From Erwinia typographi (GTDB lineage Bacteria > Pseudomonadota > Gammaproteobacteria > Enterobacterales > Enterobacteriaceae), in the NCBI RefSeq assembly GCF_000773975.1, contig NZ_JRUQ01000071.1:1-45037 (forward strand): a DNA stretch of 45,037 nucleotides. The letters are read 5' to 3'. Numbering within the stretch: position 1 is the first letter of the stretch; every line of letters starts with the position of its first letter. The notes under the pieces are model-generated. The model was not told the DNA's origin. It was given only the letters and a program-made list of their open reading frames with translations, and did no database searches. The position numbers and the translations under genes were made by a program. Below, piece after piece: positions 6,650-17,309 of this stretch.

Positions 6650-8248
6650 ATGACACAACAGGTAATCAGCACGGAATTGGCGTTCCAAAGCCCTCTGGGT
6701 CCGGAAGAAAGACAGATCCTGACCGATGCGGCGACAGAATTCCTCGGCGAACTGGTGGCGCGCTTTACGCCACGGCGCAATGAACTGCTGGAGGTAAGAC
6801 AGCAGCAACAGCAGCGATTTGATGCCGGCGAGCTTCCGGGTTTTATTTCGGAAACCAATTCCATTAAAAATAGCGACTGGAAAATTCGCGGTATCCCCGC
6901 GGACTTGCAGAATCGCCGGGTTGAAATTACCGGGCCGGTTGAGCGCAAGATGGTGATCAACGCGCTGAACGCCAACGTCAACGTCTTCATGGCAGATTTC
7001 GAGGACTCACTGGCTCCGAGCTGGAACAAAGTGATCGAAGGTCAGATCAACCTGCGCGATGCGGTTAACGGCACCATCAGCTACAGCAATGAGGCGGGAA
7101 AAATTTATCAGCTGAAGCCCGATCCTGCGGTGCTGGTTTGTCGGGTTCGCGGGCTGCATTTGCCGGAAAAGCATGTCACCTGGCGCGGCGCGGCCATTCC
7201 CGGCAGCCTGTTTGATTTTGCGCTTTATTTCTTCCACAACGTGGACGCCCTGCTGGCCAAAGGCAGCGGCCCCTATTTTTACCTGCCGAAAACCCAGAGC
7301 TGGCAGGAGGCGGCCTGGTGGAGCGAGGTGTTCAGCTATGCCGAGGATCGTTTCGATCTGCCTCGCGGCACGATCAAAGCGACGCTGCTGATCGAAACGC
7401 TGCCAGCTGTATTCCAGATGGATGAGATCCTTTTTAGCCTGCGCGATCACATTGTCGGGCTGAACTGCGGCCGTTGGGACTACATCTTCAGCTATATCAA
7501 AACCCTGAAGGATCACCCCGATCGTGTGCTGCCCGATCGCCAGTCGGTGACCATGGAAAAAGGCTTCCTTGACGCCTATTCGCGGCTGCTGATCGGGACC
7601 TGTCACCGCCGTGGGGCCTTCGCGATGGGCGGCATGGCCGCGTTCATTCCCAGCAAAGATCAGGAGCGCAACCAGTGGGTGCTCAACCGCGTCAAGGCGG
7701 ACAAAGAGCGGGAGGCGACAAACGGGCACGATGGCACCTGGATTGCGCATCCAGGCCTCGCCGACACGGTCATGGCCGTGTTTAATCAGGCGCTGGGCGA
7801 TAAGCCTAATCAGCTGGACGTGCTGCGCGAGGAAGACTTGCCCATCACCGCAGAACAGCTACTGGAGCCCTGTGCGGGTGAGCGCACCGAAGCCGGGATG
7901 CGTGCCAACATCCGCGTGGCGGTGCAGTACATCGAAGCGTGGATTTCTGGAAACGGCTGCGTGCCGGTCTACGGGCTGATGGAGGATGCGGCGACGGCTG
8001 AGATCTCCCGTACCTCTATCTGGCAGTGGATACGCCACGGCAAAACGCTGGACACCGGCGAGCAGGTGACCGAAGCCCTGTTCCGCCGGATGCTGGCGGA
8101 GGAGATGCTGGTGATCCAGCAGGAGCTCGGCGACCAGCGCTATTCTCAGGGGCGATTCAGCGAAGCCGCTGCGCTGATGGAGCGCATCACCACCGAACCC
8201 GACCTGGTGGAGTTCCTGACTCTGCCTGGCTACAGCTTACTTCACTGA
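6650..8248 (+). CDS. aceB: Malate synthase A
   Basis: 532 aa, close to the 533 aa of E. coli AceB. It condenses glyoxylate and acetyl-CoA to malate, the second step of the glyoxylate bypass. The malate synthase signature is seen in RDHIVGLNCGRWDYIFSY, and KDHPDRVLPDRQSVTM follows. The ATG at 6650 has GGAG at 6638-6641 with 8 nt spacing; the in-frame GTG at 6641 overlaps that site and is rejected. First gene of aceBAK, needed for growth on acetate and fatty acids, under IclR and probably IHF control. Confidence 0.97.
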   Translation: MTQQVISTELAFQSPLGPEERQILTDAATEFLGELVARFTPRRNELLEVRQQQQQRFDAGELPGFISETNSIKNSDWKIRGIPADLQNRRVEITGPVERKMVINALNANVNVFMADFEDSLAPSWNKVIEGQINLRDAVNGTISYSNEAGKIYQLKPDPAVLVCRVRGLHLPEKHVTWRGAAIPGSLFDFALYFFHNVDALLAKGSGPYFYLPKTQSWQEAAWWSEVFSYAEDRFDLPRGTIKATLLIETLPAVFQMDEILFSLRDHIVGLNCGRWDYIFSYIKTLKDHPDRVLPDRQSVTMEKGFLDAYSRLLIGTCHRRGAFAMGGMAAFIPSKDQERNQWVLNRVKADKEREATNGHDGTWIAHPGLADTVMAVFNQALGDKPNQLDVLREEDLPITAEQLLEPCAGERTEAGMRANIRVAVQYIEAWISGNGCVPVYGLMEDAATAEISRTSIWQWIRHGKTLDTGEQVTEALFRRMLAEEMLVIQQELGDQRYSQGRFSEAAALMERITTEPDLVEFLTLPGYSLLH

Positions 8249-8266
8249 CTGACAGGGGATTTTGCT

Positions 8267-9571
8267 ATGACATCTCGTACTCAACAAATCGAACACATTC
8301 AGCAGACCTGGCGCGACGCACGCTGGAAAGGGATCGTCCGTCCTTACTCGGCAGAAGAGGTGGTTAAGCTACGTGGCTCGGTAAATCCGGCCTGTACGTT
8401 GGCGCAGCTTGGCGCGGAAAAACTCTGGCATTTGCTGAACGGCGGGGCGAAAAAAGGCTACATCAACAGCCTGGGCGCGCTGACCGGAGGCCAGGCTTTA
8501 CAGCAGGCGAAGGCTGGGATTGAGGCCATATACCTCTCCGGCTGGCAGGTAGCGGCGGATGCCAATCTGGCTGGCAGCATGTATCCCGATCAGTCACTCT
8601 ACCCGGCCAACTCCGTACCCTCGGTCGTTGAGCGCATCAACAACACATTCCAGCGTGCGGATCAGATTCAGTGGGCCAGCCAGATTGAACCGGGCGATCC
8701 GCGCCACGTTGATTATTACCTGCCGATTATTGCCGATGCGGAGGCGGGTTTTGGCGGCGTACTCAACGCTTTTGAGCTGATGAAGGCGATGATCCAGGCG
8801 GGAGCGGGCGGCGTGCATTTTGAAGATCAGCTGGCCTCGGTGAAGAAATGCGGGCACATGGGCGGCAAGGTGCTGGTGCCGACTCAGGAAGCGATTCAGA
8901 AGCTGGTTGCCGCCAGGCTGGCTGCCGATGTGATGGCGGTGCCGACCGTGCTGATCGCCCGTACTGATGCGGATGCGGCTGATTTGATCACCTCAGACTG
9001 CGATGAGTATGACCGCGAGTTTATTACCGGCGAACGTACGCCTGAGGGCTTTTTCCGAACTCATGCCGGCATTGAGCAGGCCATCAGTCGCGGGCTGGCC
9101 TATGCGCCATATGCCGATGTGCTGTGGTGTGAAACCTCCACGCCCGACCTGGCGCTGGCGAAGCGCTTTGCCGACTCGATCCACGCCCGCTTCCCGGGCA
9201 AGCTGCTGGCCTATAACTGCTCGCCATCCTTCAACTGGAAAAAAAATCTCGACGACGGCACTATCGCCCACTTCCAGCAGTCGCTGAGCGAGATGGGTTA
9301 CCGCTTCCAGTTCATCACCCTGGCGGGGATCCACAGCATGTGGTTCAACATGTTCGATCTGGCCCAGGCGTATGCGCAGGGAGAAGGGATGCGTCACTAC
9401 GTGGAAAAAGTTCAGCAGCCTGAGTTTGCTGCCCGTGACCAGGGCTACACCTTCTCGTCACACCAGCAGGAGGTGGGCACCGGCTACTTCGACAGCGTAA
9501 CCAATATCATTCAGGGGGGCGTATCCTCGGTGACGGCGCTGACGGGGTCGACGGAAGAGCAGCAGTTCTGA
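8267..9571 (+). CDS. aceA: Isocitrate lyase
   Basis: 434 aa, the same length as E. coli AceA. It splits isocitrate into glyoxylate and succinate. The catalytic loop [11 protein letters not shown] has Cys195 in the canonical place; [11 protein letters not shown] and the ADAEAGFGG metal-site segment are also intact. It begins 18 nt after aceB with an AGGGG ribosome site. It competes with isocitrate dehydrogenase, whose activity is set by the next gene, aceK. Confidence 0.98.
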   Translation: MTSRTQQIEHIQQTWRDARWKGIVRPYSAEEVVKLRGSVNPACTLAQLGAEKLWHLLNGGAKKGYINSLGALTGGQALQQAKAGIEAIYLSGWQVAADANLAGSMYPDQSLYPANSVPSVVERINNTFQRADQIQWASQIEPGDPRHVDYYLPIIADAEAGFGGVLNAFELMKAMIQAGAGGVHFEDQLASVKKCGHMGGKVLVPTQEAIQKLVAARLAADVMAVPTVLIARTDADAADLITSDCDEYDREFITGERTPEGFFRTHAGIEQAISRGLAYAPYADVLWCETSTPDLALAKRFADSIHARFPGKLLAYNCSPSFNWKKNLDDGTIAHFQQSLSEMGYRFQFITLAGIHSMWFNMFDLAQAYAQGEGMRHYVEKVQQPEFAARDQGYTFSSHQQEVGTGYFDSVTNIIQGGVSSVTALTGSTEEQQF

Positions 9572-9590
9572 CCGGTATTCAGGGGGCGGT

Positions 9591-11315
9591 ATGGCGCAAC
9601 AGGAAACGCTGATAGCGCAGACAATCCTTCAGGGGTTTGATGCGCAGTATGGTCGCTTTCTGGAGGTGACCGCCGGGGCCCAGCAACGCTTTGAGCAGGC
9701 CGACTGGCCTGCTGTTCAGGCGGCGATGAAAGCCCGCATTCATCTGTACGATCGACATGTCGGTCTGGTGGTTGAGCAGCTGCGCTGTATCACCGGCGAT
9801 CGGGTGCAAAATGGGGACTTCCTGTTAAGGGTAAAAGCCATTTATACTGCGCTGCTACCTGATTATCCCCGCTTTGAAATTGCTGAAAGTTTTTTTAATT
9901 CAGTCTATTGCCGCCTGTTCGGTCATCAGCTGCTGACGCCCGAACGGCTGTTTATCTTCAGCTCGCAGCCGGAAAGGCGCTTTCGCACCATCCCGCGTCC
10001 GCTGGCGAAAACGTTCCCCGTGGTGAGCGACTGGCAAAACGTCCTGAGCAGAGTGCTGAACGATCTGCCGCTGCGCCTTCCCTGGCAGGATATTCAGCGG
10101 GATATCGGCTTTGTGGTTGCCCATTTGCAGGAGAACTTCGACCGCCGCGAGCTGGCGGAGGGAGCGTTGGAAGTTGCCAACGAGTTGTTCTATCGCAACA
10201 AGGCCGCGTGGCTGGTGGCCAAGCTCCATCTGAGCTCCGGCGTTTACGCTTTTCTTCTGCCGATCCATCGCAGCGAGCAGGGCGAACTGTTTGTTGATAC
10301 CTGCCTGACGAGAAAGCGGGAGGCCAGCATCGTTTTTGGCTTCGCCCGCGCTTATTTTATGGTTTATGCGCCGCTGCCCGCCGCGCTGGTGGAGTGGCTG
10401 CGCGAAATTCTGCCCGGAAAAACCACGGCGGAGCTATACATGGCTATCGGTTGCCAGAAGCACGGTAAAACCGAATGCTATCGTGAATATTTGCACTACA
10501 TGGCCGCCACATCAGAACAGTTTGTCATTGCGCCCGGCGTGCGGGGGCTGGTGATGCTGGTTTTCACTCTGCCGGGCTACGACCGGGTGTTTAAGGTGAT
10601 TAAGGATCGGTTTGCGCCGCAAAAAGAGGTCACCCCTGCGCGCGTGAAGGAGTGCTACCAACTGGTAAAGGAGCATGACCGCGTTGGGCGCATGGCCGAT
10701 ACCCAGGAATTTGAAAACTTTGCGCTGGATAAATCGCGTATTAGCGAGGAACTGATGCAGGTGCTACGGCAGGAGATCCCGGAAAAGCTGGAAGAGCAGG
10801 GCGATAAGCTGGTGATTGGCCACCTGTATCTTGAACGCCGGATGACGCCGCTCAACCTGTGGCTTGAACAGGCCAACGCTCAGCAGCGGCGAGAGGCGAT
10901 TGAAGAGTATGGCAACGCGGTGAAACAGCTGGCAGCCGCCAATATTTTCCCCGGCGATATGCTCTTTAAGAACTTTGGCGTCACCCGACACGGGCGAGTG
11001 GTGTTTTATGATTACGATGAGATTGGCTACATGACCGAGATGAATTTTCGCGAAATCCCTGCGCCGCGTTATCCGGAAGACGAGCTAAGCCATGAGCCCT
11101 GGTACAGCGTCGCGCCGGAAGATATCTTCCCGGAAGAGTTCCGTCACTACCTTTGCGCCGATCCGGCCATCGCGGCGCTCTTCGACGAGATGCATGTTGA
11201 GCTGTTTACCGCCAGCTTCTGGCGCAGCGTGCAGCAGCGTGTTCGTGAAGGTCATATTGAGGATGTCTTCGCCTATCGTCGCCGTCAGCGTTTCTGCCAG
11301 CGCTTTCCGCAGTAA
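9591..11315 (+). CDS. aceK: Isocitrate dehydrogenase kinase/phosphatase
   Basis: 574 aa, as expected for AceK. This bifunctional enzyme phosphorylates isocitrate dehydrogenase to inactivate it and also removes the phosphate, directing carbon into the glyoxylate bypass. The ATP-binding region reads [17 protein letters not shown] followed by DRVFKVIKD. The catalytic and metal-binding part includes [20 protein letters not shown]. The start has AGGGGGG upstream and lies only 19 nt after aceA, so translation is likely coupled. In E. coli the aceA-aceK gap is longer and holds REP-type sequence that lowers aceK output; that is absent here. Confidence 0.97.
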   Translation: MAQQETLIAQTILQGFDAQYGRFLEVTAGAQQRFEQADWPAVQAAMKARIHLYDRHVGLVVEQLRCITGDRVQNGDFLLRVKAIYTALLPDYPRFEIAESFFNSVYCRLFGHQLLTPERLFIFSSQPERRFRTIPRPLAKTFPVVSDWQNVLSRVLNDLPLRLPWQDIQRDIGFVVAHLQENFDRRELAEGALEVANELFYRNKAAWLVAKLHLSSGVYAFLLPIHRSEQGELFVDTCLTRKREASIVFGFARAYFMVYAPLPAALVEWLREILPGKTTAELYMAIGCQKHGKTECYREYLHYMAATSEQFVIAPGVRGLVMLVFTLPGYDRVFKVIKDRFAPQKEVTPARVKECYQLVKEHDRVGRMADTQEFENFALDKSRISEELMQVLRQEIPEKLEEQGDKLVIGHLYLERRMTPLNLWLEQANAQQRREAIEEYGNAVKQLAAANIFPGDMLFKNFGVTRHGRVVFYDYDEIGYMTEMNFREIPAPRYPEDELSHEPWYSVAPEDIFPEEFRHYLCADPAIAALFDEMHVELFTASFWRSVQQRVREGHIEDVFAYRRRQRFCQRFPQ

Positions 11316-11635
11316 AGTTACAACCGTAATACAGACCACAATTAAACAGAAGGTGAACATCTTCTGTGCCCTCTTTGGCCTCCTTTCTCCATTGCTTTTC
11401 AGCAGGTAAAAGGCCACCTTTACATTGTGCGATGTAAGAGCGGCCTCACTATGATTAACGTCAAGTGGGGCTTTTCTCTTTCTGTCCTGGCAGCCCAGGA
11501 CAAAAAGATCCTGAGCACCCGCCGCGCAGTGTAGCGCACAACGTTCTTCTCAATGGTTCTGCTTTACTAAACTTCATAGTGGATCTGATTTTCCTGCAAC
11601 AGTCATGAAATCCTGATGCAAAACTCCGGGGTGCC
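11316..11635. other. Intergenic region between convergent aceK and iclR
   Basis: A 320-bp gap without a believable gene. It holds two hairpins lacking a proper T-run: CAGAAGGTG-AA-CATCTTCTG (about 11347-11366), with one G-T pair, and GTCCTGG-CAGC-CCAGGAC (around 11485-11502). E. coli has arpA in this place. A terminator is expected but no standard one is seen. Confidence 0.5.
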
Positions 11636-12469
11636 TCAGCGTGCGCCGCCATATTCACGCGTCACTTCTTTGGCCGCTTTGATCACCAGCGCGCCCAGTT
11701 CGGTCACCCGATCGTCAGTCACCCGCGAAACTGGACCGGAAATAGAAATGGCGGCAAACGGTTCATGATGCTCATCATAAATACAGGCCGCCACGCAGCG
11801 CAGACCCAGAGCGTGCTCTTCATCATCAAAAGCGAAGCCTGCTTTACGCACCAGCGCGAGGTTCTCTTTAAGACTGTGTGGCGACATCAGGGTGCGGGGG
11901 GTGTAATGATGCAACCCCTGGCGATGCAGCAGCTCGCTTACCTGCGCATCATTCAAATTGGCAAGAAATGCCTTACCCGCGCCGGAGGCGTGCATCGGCA
12001 GCTTGCCGCCGATTGGCGCGGACATGCGCATCAGTTGGGTACACTGCACCTGATCGATAATGACGGCCTGGCGATCGCTGAGGTCCAGCACCGCCAGATT
12101 GACCGTTTCGCCAGAGTCCTCCATCAGCTTGCGCAGCACAGGATGCACCAGCGCCAGCAGATTGCGGCTTTGCAAAAAGCTGCTGCCGACGACAAAAGCG
12201 TGGGCGCCGATGGTCCACAGCCCCAAATCGCCAACCTGGCGAACAAAACCCTGCTGCTGCATCGTGGTCAGCAGGCGGTGGGTGGTGGAGTTAGGCAGGC
12301 CAGCCTGCTGCGCCAGCTCGGTCAGCGCCACGCTACCGTGCGAGTCGGCGATAAATTCCAGCAGCTTCAGCCCACGGGTGAGTGACTGAACCTGTCCGGC
12401 AGGTTGGACGGATTGAGCGGCAGCCGCGCGAGGTTTCTTGCCGCGTTTTGCCACAGCGGGAAGCGCCAT
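11636..12469 (-). CDS. iclR: Acetate operon repressor IclR
   Basis: 277 aa from the chosen ATG (12469), which has AAGGAG seven bases upstream; an ATG 24 bases earlier has no site. The winged HTH (about 28-90) reads LTRGLKLLEFIADSHGSVALTELAQQAGLPNSTTHRLLTTM, matching E. coli IclR. The effector domain (about 105-277) contains the conserved GLRCVAACIYDEHHEPFAAISISGP. It represses aceBAK through the operator at 6534-6565; glyoxylate and pyruvate are its known effectors. It is convergent with aceK and divergent from metH. The N-terminal tail is a few residues longer than in E. coli and rich in Ala/Lys. Confidence 0.96.
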   Translation of the reverse strand: MALPAVAKRGKKPRAAAAQSVQPAGQVQSLTRGLKLLEFIADSHGSVALTELAQQAGLPNSTTHRLLTTMQQQGFVRQVGDLGLWTIGAHAFVVGSSFLQSRNLLALVHPVLRKLMEDSGETVNLAVLDLSDRQAVIIDQVQCTQLMRMSAPIGGKLPMHASGAGKAFLANLNDAQVSELLHRQGLHHYTPRTLMSPHSLKENLALVRKAGFAFDDEEHALGLRCVAACIYDEHHEPFAAISISGPVSRVTDDRVTELGALVIKAAKEVTREYGGAR

Positions 12470-12568
12470 TTCTGACTCCTTAATTTTCACCATGTGGAAA
12501 TCATTTTCGTTTTATTGATTAATAATGCAACGTTAGCCTCACTGGTCGGAGGTGTACGGCGCTGTGGG

Positions 12569-12581
12569 TGAAAATGTCTCA
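12569..12581 (+). promoter_or_regulatory. Possible MetR site upstream of metH
   Basis: TGAAAATGTCTCA matches the MetR consensus TGAANNTNNTTCA at all but one defined base, about 87 bp before the metH start. MetR activates metH in E. coli, so a site is expected. No cobalamin riboswitch is seen in the leader. Confidence 0.4.
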
Positions 12582-12667
12582 AGCCAGGTGACTTTTACCC
12601 ACGTAAAAGTTGTGCCAGTATGGTCCGCTGGCATTTTTGCCGCTGGGTTGAAGTTGAAGGGGCTAGA

Positions 12668-15600
12668 GTGAGCAACAGAATTGAAGCGCTGCGGGAGCAG
12701 TTAACGAAACGCATCATGCTGCTGGATGGCGGCATGGGCACGATGATCCAGAGTTATCGGCTGGGAGAGCATGATTTTCGCGGCGAACGTTTTGCCGACT
12801 GGCAAAGCGATCTGAAGGGCAATAACGACCTGCTGGTGCTGACCCGCCCGCAGGTGATTAACGAAATCCATCATGCCTATCTTGCCGCAGGCGCCGATAT
12901 CCTCGAAACCAACACCTTCAACTCCACCCCTATCGCGATGGCTGATTACCATATGGAATCGCTGTCGGCAGAGATTAACTACGAGGCCGCCAGGCTGGCG
13001 CGTGCCGCCGCAGATGAATGGACGATCCGGACGCCAGAGCGGCCGCGCTACGTGGCGGGCGTACTTGGCCCCACCAACCGGACCTGCTCCATTTCGCCAG
13101 ACGTTAACGATCCGGCCTTCCGTAACATCACCTTTAACCAATTGGTGGAAGCCTACCGTGAATCCACGCGCGCGCTGGTGGCAGGTGGGGCCGATATCAT
13201 CATGATCGAAACCGTTTTCGACACCCTCAACGCAAAAGCCGCCGTTTTCGCCGTACAAAGCGAGTTCGAAGCGCTGGGCGTTGAGCTGCCGCTGATGATT
13301 TCCGGCACCATCACCGATGCCTCCGGCCGTACGCTTTCCGGACAGACGACGGAAGCTTTTTACAACTCGCTGCGCCACGCTCAGCCGCTTTCATTCGGCC
13401 TTAACTGCGCGCTGGGCCCGGATGAGCTGCGTCAGTATGTCGCCGAGCTTTCCCGCATCGCGGAAGGTTATGTCACCGCGCACCCCAACGCCGGGTTACC
13501 TAATGCCTTTGGTGAATACGATTTAGACGCCGCGATCATGGCGGAACAGATTGGCGAATGGGCGCGATCCGGCTTCCTCAATATTGTCGGCGGCTGCTGC
13601 GGCACCACGCCGGAGCACATTGCTGCCATGGCTAAAGCGATTGAAGGCGTTGCGCCTCGTCCTCTGCCCGTGCTGCCCGTAGCCTGCCGCCTTTCGGGCC
13701 TGGAGCCGCTGACCATCAGCGCCGACTCGCTGTTTGTTAACGTCGGTGAACGGACCAACGTTACCGGATCGGCCAAATTTAAGCGGCTGATCAAAGAAGA
13801 GAAATATAACGAAGCGCTGGACGTGGCGCTTCAGCAGGTGCAGAGCGGCGCGCAGATCATTGATATCAACATGGATGAGGGAATGCTGGATGCGGAGGCG
13901 GCAATGGTGCGCTTCCTCAACCTGATTGCCGGTGAGCCGGATATCGCGCGCGTGCCGATCATGATCGACTCCTCAAAATGGGAGGTGATTGAAAAAGGCC
14001 TGCAGTGCATTCAGGGCAAGGGCATCGTTAACTCGATCTCAATGAAAGAGGGCGTTGAAGCCTTTATTCATCACGCGAAGCTGGTGCGCCGTTACGGTGC
14101 CGCGATGGTGGTGATGGCCTTTGATGAAGTGGGCCAGGCCGATACCCGCGAGCGCAAAATTGAAATCTGCCGTCGCGCCTACAAAATTCTCACCGAAGAG
14201 GTGGGTTTCCCGCCGGAAGACATCATATTCGACCCCAATATTTTTGCCGTCGCCACCGGGATTGAAGAGCACAACAACTACGCGATGGACTTTATCGGCG
14301 CCTGCGAAGACATCAAGCGCGATCTGCCGCACGCGATGATCTCGGGCGGTGTTTCCAACGTCTCCTTCTCATTTCGTGGCAACGAGCCGGTACGCGAGGC
14401 TATCCACGCGGTATTCCTGTATTACGCCATTCGCAACGGGATGGATATGGGGATTGTGAACGCTGGCCAGCTGGCGATTTACGACGACCTGGAGGAGGAT
14501 CTGCGTCAGGCTGTAGAGGATGTGGTGCTTAACCGTCGTGATGACGGGACGGAACGTCTGCTGGATCTGGCTGAAAAATACCGTGGCGCAAAATCCGACG
14601 AGGGCAGCATCAAACCCCAGGCCGAATGGCGCAGTTGGGATGTGGAAAAACGGCTGGAATACTCGCTGGTTAAGGGAATTACCGAATTTATTGAAGAGGA
14701 CACGGAAGCCGCGCGGCAGAATGTCAGCCGCCCGATTGAGGTGATTGAAGGCCCGCTGATGGCGGGCATGAACGTAGTCGGCGATCTGTTTGGCGAAGGC
14801 AAAATGTTTCTGCCGCAGGTGGTTAAGTCAGCTCGCGTGATGAAGCAGGCGGTGGCTTACCTCGAACCCTACATCGAGGCCAGCAAAGAGCAAGGCAGCA
14901 GCAACGGTAAGATCGTGCTGGCAACGGTGAAAGGCGACGTGCATGACATTGGTAAAAACATCGTTGGCGTGGTCTTACAGTGTAACAACTATGAAATCAT
15001 TGACCTTGGCGTGATGGTTCCCAGCGACAAAATCCTCAAAACGGCCAGAGAGCACAATGCGGACATTATCGGCCTGTCGGGGCTGATCACCCCCTCTCTG
15101 GACGAGATGGTTAACGTGGCGAAAGAGATGGAGCGCCAGGGCTTTACTTTGCCGCTGCTTATTGGCGGAGCGACCACTTCTAAAGCTCATACTGCCGTCA
15201 AGATTGAACAAAACTACAGCGGTCCAACCGTTTATGTACAAAACGCTTCGCGAACCGTCGGTGTGGTTTCTGCGCTGCTCTCCGCCACGCAGTATGAGGG
15301 TTTTGTCGCCCGTATCCGGAAAGAGTACGACACGGTACGTATTCAGCACGCGCGCAAAAAACCGCGCACGCCGCCGGTCAGTCTGGAAGTAGCCAGAGAC
15401 AATCGGCTGGCGTTTGACTGGGAAAACTACACGCCACCGGTAGCTCACAGGCTGGGTGTGAGCGAAGTGAGTGCTAACATCGAAATCTTGCGCAACTACA
15501 TCGACTGGACGCCGTTCTTTATGACCTGGTCGCTGGCAGGCAAATATCCCCGCATCATGGAAGATGAAGTGGTTGGGGAAGAGGCGAAGCGGCTGTTTGC

Positions 15601-16351
15601 CGATGCTAACGCAATGTTGGATGAGCTGAGCGCCAACAAATCGTTGAATCCACGCGGCGTAGTGGGGATTTTCCCAGCCAACCGGGTAGGTGACGATATA
15701 GAAATTTACGCTGACGAGTCCCGCACTCATGTTTTGAAAGTGAGTCATCACTTACGTCAACAGACAGAGAAGACGGACTTTCCCAACTATTGCCTCGCCG
15801 ATTTTGTCGCGCCAAAGTCCAGCGGCAAGGCCGATTATCTCGGCGCGTTTGCGGTGACCGGTGGCCTTGAAGAGGATGCGCTGGCGGAGGCCTGGGACGC
15901 CCGGCATGATGACTACAACAAAATTATGGTAAAGGCGCTGGCAGACCGTCTTGCCGAAGCCTTTGCTGAATACCTGCATGAGCGCGTGCGAAAAGTGATC
16001 TGGGGCTTTGCCGCAACGGAGAACTTGAGTAATGAAGAGCTGATACGTGAAAACTATCAGGGTATTCGTCCGGCTCCGGGCTATCCAGCCTGTCCGGAAC
16101 ACACCGAAAAAGAGACGATCTGGAAGCTGCTGGACGTGGAAACCCACACCGGCATGAAGCTGACGGAATCCTTCGCCATGTGGCCTGGCGCCGCGGTATC
16201 TGGCTGGTTCTTCAGCCATCCCGACAGCAAATACTTTGCCGTGGCCCAGCTTCAGCGTGACCAGATTGAAGATTACGCACGCCGCAAAGGGATGGCGGTC
16301 AGCGAGGTTGAACGCTGGCTGGCCCCTAATCTCGGCTACGACGCGGACTAA
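12668..16351 (+). CDS. metH: Cobalamin-dependent methionine synthase
   Basis: 1227 aa from a GTG start (12668, AAGGGG just upstream), exactly the E. coli length; longer upstream starts are rejected. It moves a methyl group from methyltetrahydrofolate to homocysteine through cobalamin. Domains follow the usual order. The homocysteine domain (1-about 325) has zinc cysteines in FGLNCALG and [10 protein letters not shown]. The folate domain (about 355-620) starts at [13 protein letters not shown]. The B12 cap and Rossmann domains (about 650-890) carry [13 protein letters not shown], whose His is the lower cobalt ligand. The AdoMet reactivation domain (about 900-1227) contains [12 protein letters not shown]. 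All key motifs are intact. Confidence 0.98.
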   Translation: MSNRIEALREQLTKRIMLLDGGMGTMIQSYRLGEHDFRGERFADWQSDLKGNNDLLVLTRPQVINEIHHAYLAAGADILETNTFNSTPIAMADYHMESLSAEINYEAARLARAAADEWTIRTPERPRYVAGVLGPTNRTCSISPDVNDPAFRNITFNQLVEAYRESTRALVAGGADIIMIETVFDTLNAKAAVFAVQSEFEALGVELPLMISGTITDASGRTLSGQTTEAFYNSLRHAQPLSFGLNCALGPDELRQYVAELSRIAEGYVTAHPNAGLPNAFGEYDLDAAIMAEQIGEWARSGFLNIVGGCCGTTPEHIAAMAKAIEGVAPRPLPVLPVACRLSGLEPLTISADSLFVNVGERTNVTGSAKFKRLIKEEKYNEALDVALQQVQSGAQIIDINMDEGMLDAEAAMVRFLNLIAGEPDIARVPIMIDSSKWEVIEKGLQCIQGKGIVNSISMKEGVEAFIHHAKLVRRYGAAMVVMAFDEVGQADTRERKIEICRRAYKILTEEVGFPPEDIIFDPNIFAVATGIEEHNNYAMDFIGACEDIKRDLPHAMISGGVSNVSFSFRGNEPVREAIHAVFLYYAIRNGMDMGIVNAGQLAIYDDLEEDLRQAVEDVVLNRRDDGTERLLDLAEKYRGAKSDEGSIKPQAEWRSWDVEKRLEYSLVKGITEFIEEDTEAARQNVSRPIEVIEGPLMAGMNVVGDLFGEGKMFLPQVVKSARVMKQAVAYLEPYIEASKEQGSSNGKIVLATVKGDVHDIGKNIVGVVLQCNNYEIIDLGVMVPSDKILKTAREHNADIIGLSGLITPSLDEMVNVAKEMERQGFTLPLLIGGATTSKAHTAVKIEQNYSGPTVYVQNASRTVGVVSALLSATQYEGFVARIRKEYDTVRIQHARKKPRTPPVSLEVARDNRLAFDWENYTPPVAHRLGVSEVSANIEILRNYIDWTPFFMTWSLAGKYPRIMEDEVVGEEAKRLFADANAMLDELSANKSLNPRGVVGIFPANRVGDDIEIYADESRTHVLKVSHHLRQQTEKTDFPNYCLADFVAPKSSGKADYLGAFAVTGGLEEDALAEAWDARHDDYNKIMVKALADRLAEAFAEYLHERVRKVIWGFAATENLSNEELIRENYQGIRPAPGYPACPEHTEKETIWKLLDVETHTGMKLTESFAMWPGAAVSGWFFSHPDSKYFAVAQLQRDQIEDYARRKGMAVSEVERWLAPNLGYDAD

Positions 16352-16375
16352 CCTTACTTGAACCGGGGGAGCCAG

Positions 16376-17101
16376 TTATGCGCTGGCTTGCCCCTCTTCT
16401 CTGACCTGAACGTCGATATACAACGCATCATAGCGCCAGTACTCATAGTCGCAGTCGATAATGCGGTCGTGCCGATCGCGGTTGATTCGCGTGATAAACA
16501 GCGACGGGCTTCCGGCGGCCACTTTAAGTGCGGGCGCGGCGAATTTCGGCAGCGGCATGGGCAGCATCGTGAACCCGACGCGACCATAGCTGATGCCGTA
16601 CTCCTCCTGATAGAGCGTGGTCAGCGACCGGGTCAGGTCAAAGCTTAGCAGCTCAGGGAAATACTGCGGATTGAGATAGTGCTCCACGTAGAGCACCGCA
16701 CGACCATCAATGCGGCGCAGCCGCCGGATGCGATAAACCTCCGCGCCTTCCGTCATTGCGAGCCGCTGCGCCAGTCTGGCGCTGGCGCTGACCCTTTGCG
16801 CATCCAGCACTTCGGTTGCGGCAGTGCGGCCCTGCTGCTCGGCCATCGCGTGGAAGTGGCTGCGCAACAGCGGGTCATAGGCCAGGCGGGGCGGCGCGAT
16901 AAACCAGCCGCGACGCAGTTCCCGATAGATAACCCCCTGTGACTCCAACTGACCAAGCGCCTCGCGCAGCGTAATGCGAGTGGTGGAAAACTGTTCGCTA
17001 AGATCGCGTTCAGAAGGCAGACGTCCACCGACCGCAAAATCACCGCTGGCGATGCGGTTGGACAGCGTCTGGCAAATGACATCTACGGTTAATGCTTTCA
17101 T
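16376..17101 (-). CDS. GntR/HutC-family (UTRA) regulator, PhnR-like
   Basis: 241 aa from ATG 17101; a GTG one codon earlier is equally possible by spacing from GAGG. The GntR winged HTH (about 5-70) reads GDFAVGGRLPSERDLSEQFSTTRITLREALGQLESQGVIYRE. A UTRA ligand domain (about 90-235) follows, with YVEHYLNPQYFPEL and YEYWRYDALYIDV. Regulators of this kind include PhnR, which controls aminoethylphosphonate genes in Salmonella. It is divergent from the transporter operon. Two perfect palindromes in the shared promoter region are its likely binding sites. The inducer is probably the imported compound or its breakdown product. It lies tail to tail with metH, 24 bp apart. Confidence 0.88.
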   Translation of the reverse strand: MKALTVDVICQTLSNRIASGDFAVGGRLPSERDLSEQFSTTRITLREALGQLESQGVIYRELRRGWFIAPPRLAYDPLLRSHFHAMAEQQGRTAATEVLDAQRVSASARLAQRLAMTEGAEVYRIRRLRRIDGRAVLYVEHYLNPQYFPELLSFDLTRSLTTLYQEEYGISYGRVGFTMLPMPLPKFAAPALKVAAGSPSLFITRINRDRHDRIIDCDYEYWRYDALYIDVQVREEGQASA

Positions 17102-17188
17102 CACATCAAAGCCTCAATTTGGTGCGAAGCTGCACGGAATTCGATCGACAGGGACGCATAAACGCCAATCCGATGCTATCAGATATGT

Positions 17189-17200
17189 TGGACTAGTCCA
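17189..17200. promoter_or_regulatory. Palindromic operator 1 (probable GntR-protein site)
   Basis: Perfect 12-bp palindrome TGGACTAGTCCA, 88 bp upstream of the regulator gene. The same 12-mer occurs at 17263-17274, with centres 74 bp apart (about seven helical turns). CTAG is rare in enterobacteria, so two exact copies in one promoter region are unlikely by chance. Confidence 0.8.
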
Positions 17201-17214
17201 CAGCCCACAAGGCT

Positions 17215-17248
17215 CTGACATAAAACTGTCATATCGCCAGGCTAGATT
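17215..17248 (+). promoter_or_regulatory. PhoB box and promoter of the transporter operon
   Basis: CTGACATAAAACTGTCAT (17215-17232) matches the 18-bp Pho box CTGTCATAWAWCTGTCAY at 17 of 18 positions. Exactly 10 bp later comes TAGATT (17243-17248), a 4/6 match to the -10 element, the same spacing as at E. coli phoA, where the box replaces the -35 element. This predicts induction under phosphate starvation. The transcript would start near 17255, upstream of the second palindrome. Confidence 0.82.
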
Positions 17249-17262
17249 GGCTCGGATCTTGC

Positions 17263-17274
17263 TGGACTAGTCCA
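17263..17274. promoter_or_regulatory. Palindromic operator 2 (probable GntR-protein site)
   Basis: TGGACTAGTCCA again, extended here to the 14-bp palindrome CTGGACTAGTCCAG. It lies just downstream of the predicted transcription start, a position suited to blocking transcription, and possibly to looping with operator 1. Confidence 0.8.
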
Positions 17275-17309
17275 GAAGGCCCCTCAACTTATCATCTGGA
17301 GCAGCAGTT

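Noticed and set aside
12482..12667. Cobalamin riboswitch before metH
   Set aside because: The conserved B12-box pattern was not seen, and the leader is too short for a full riboswitch.
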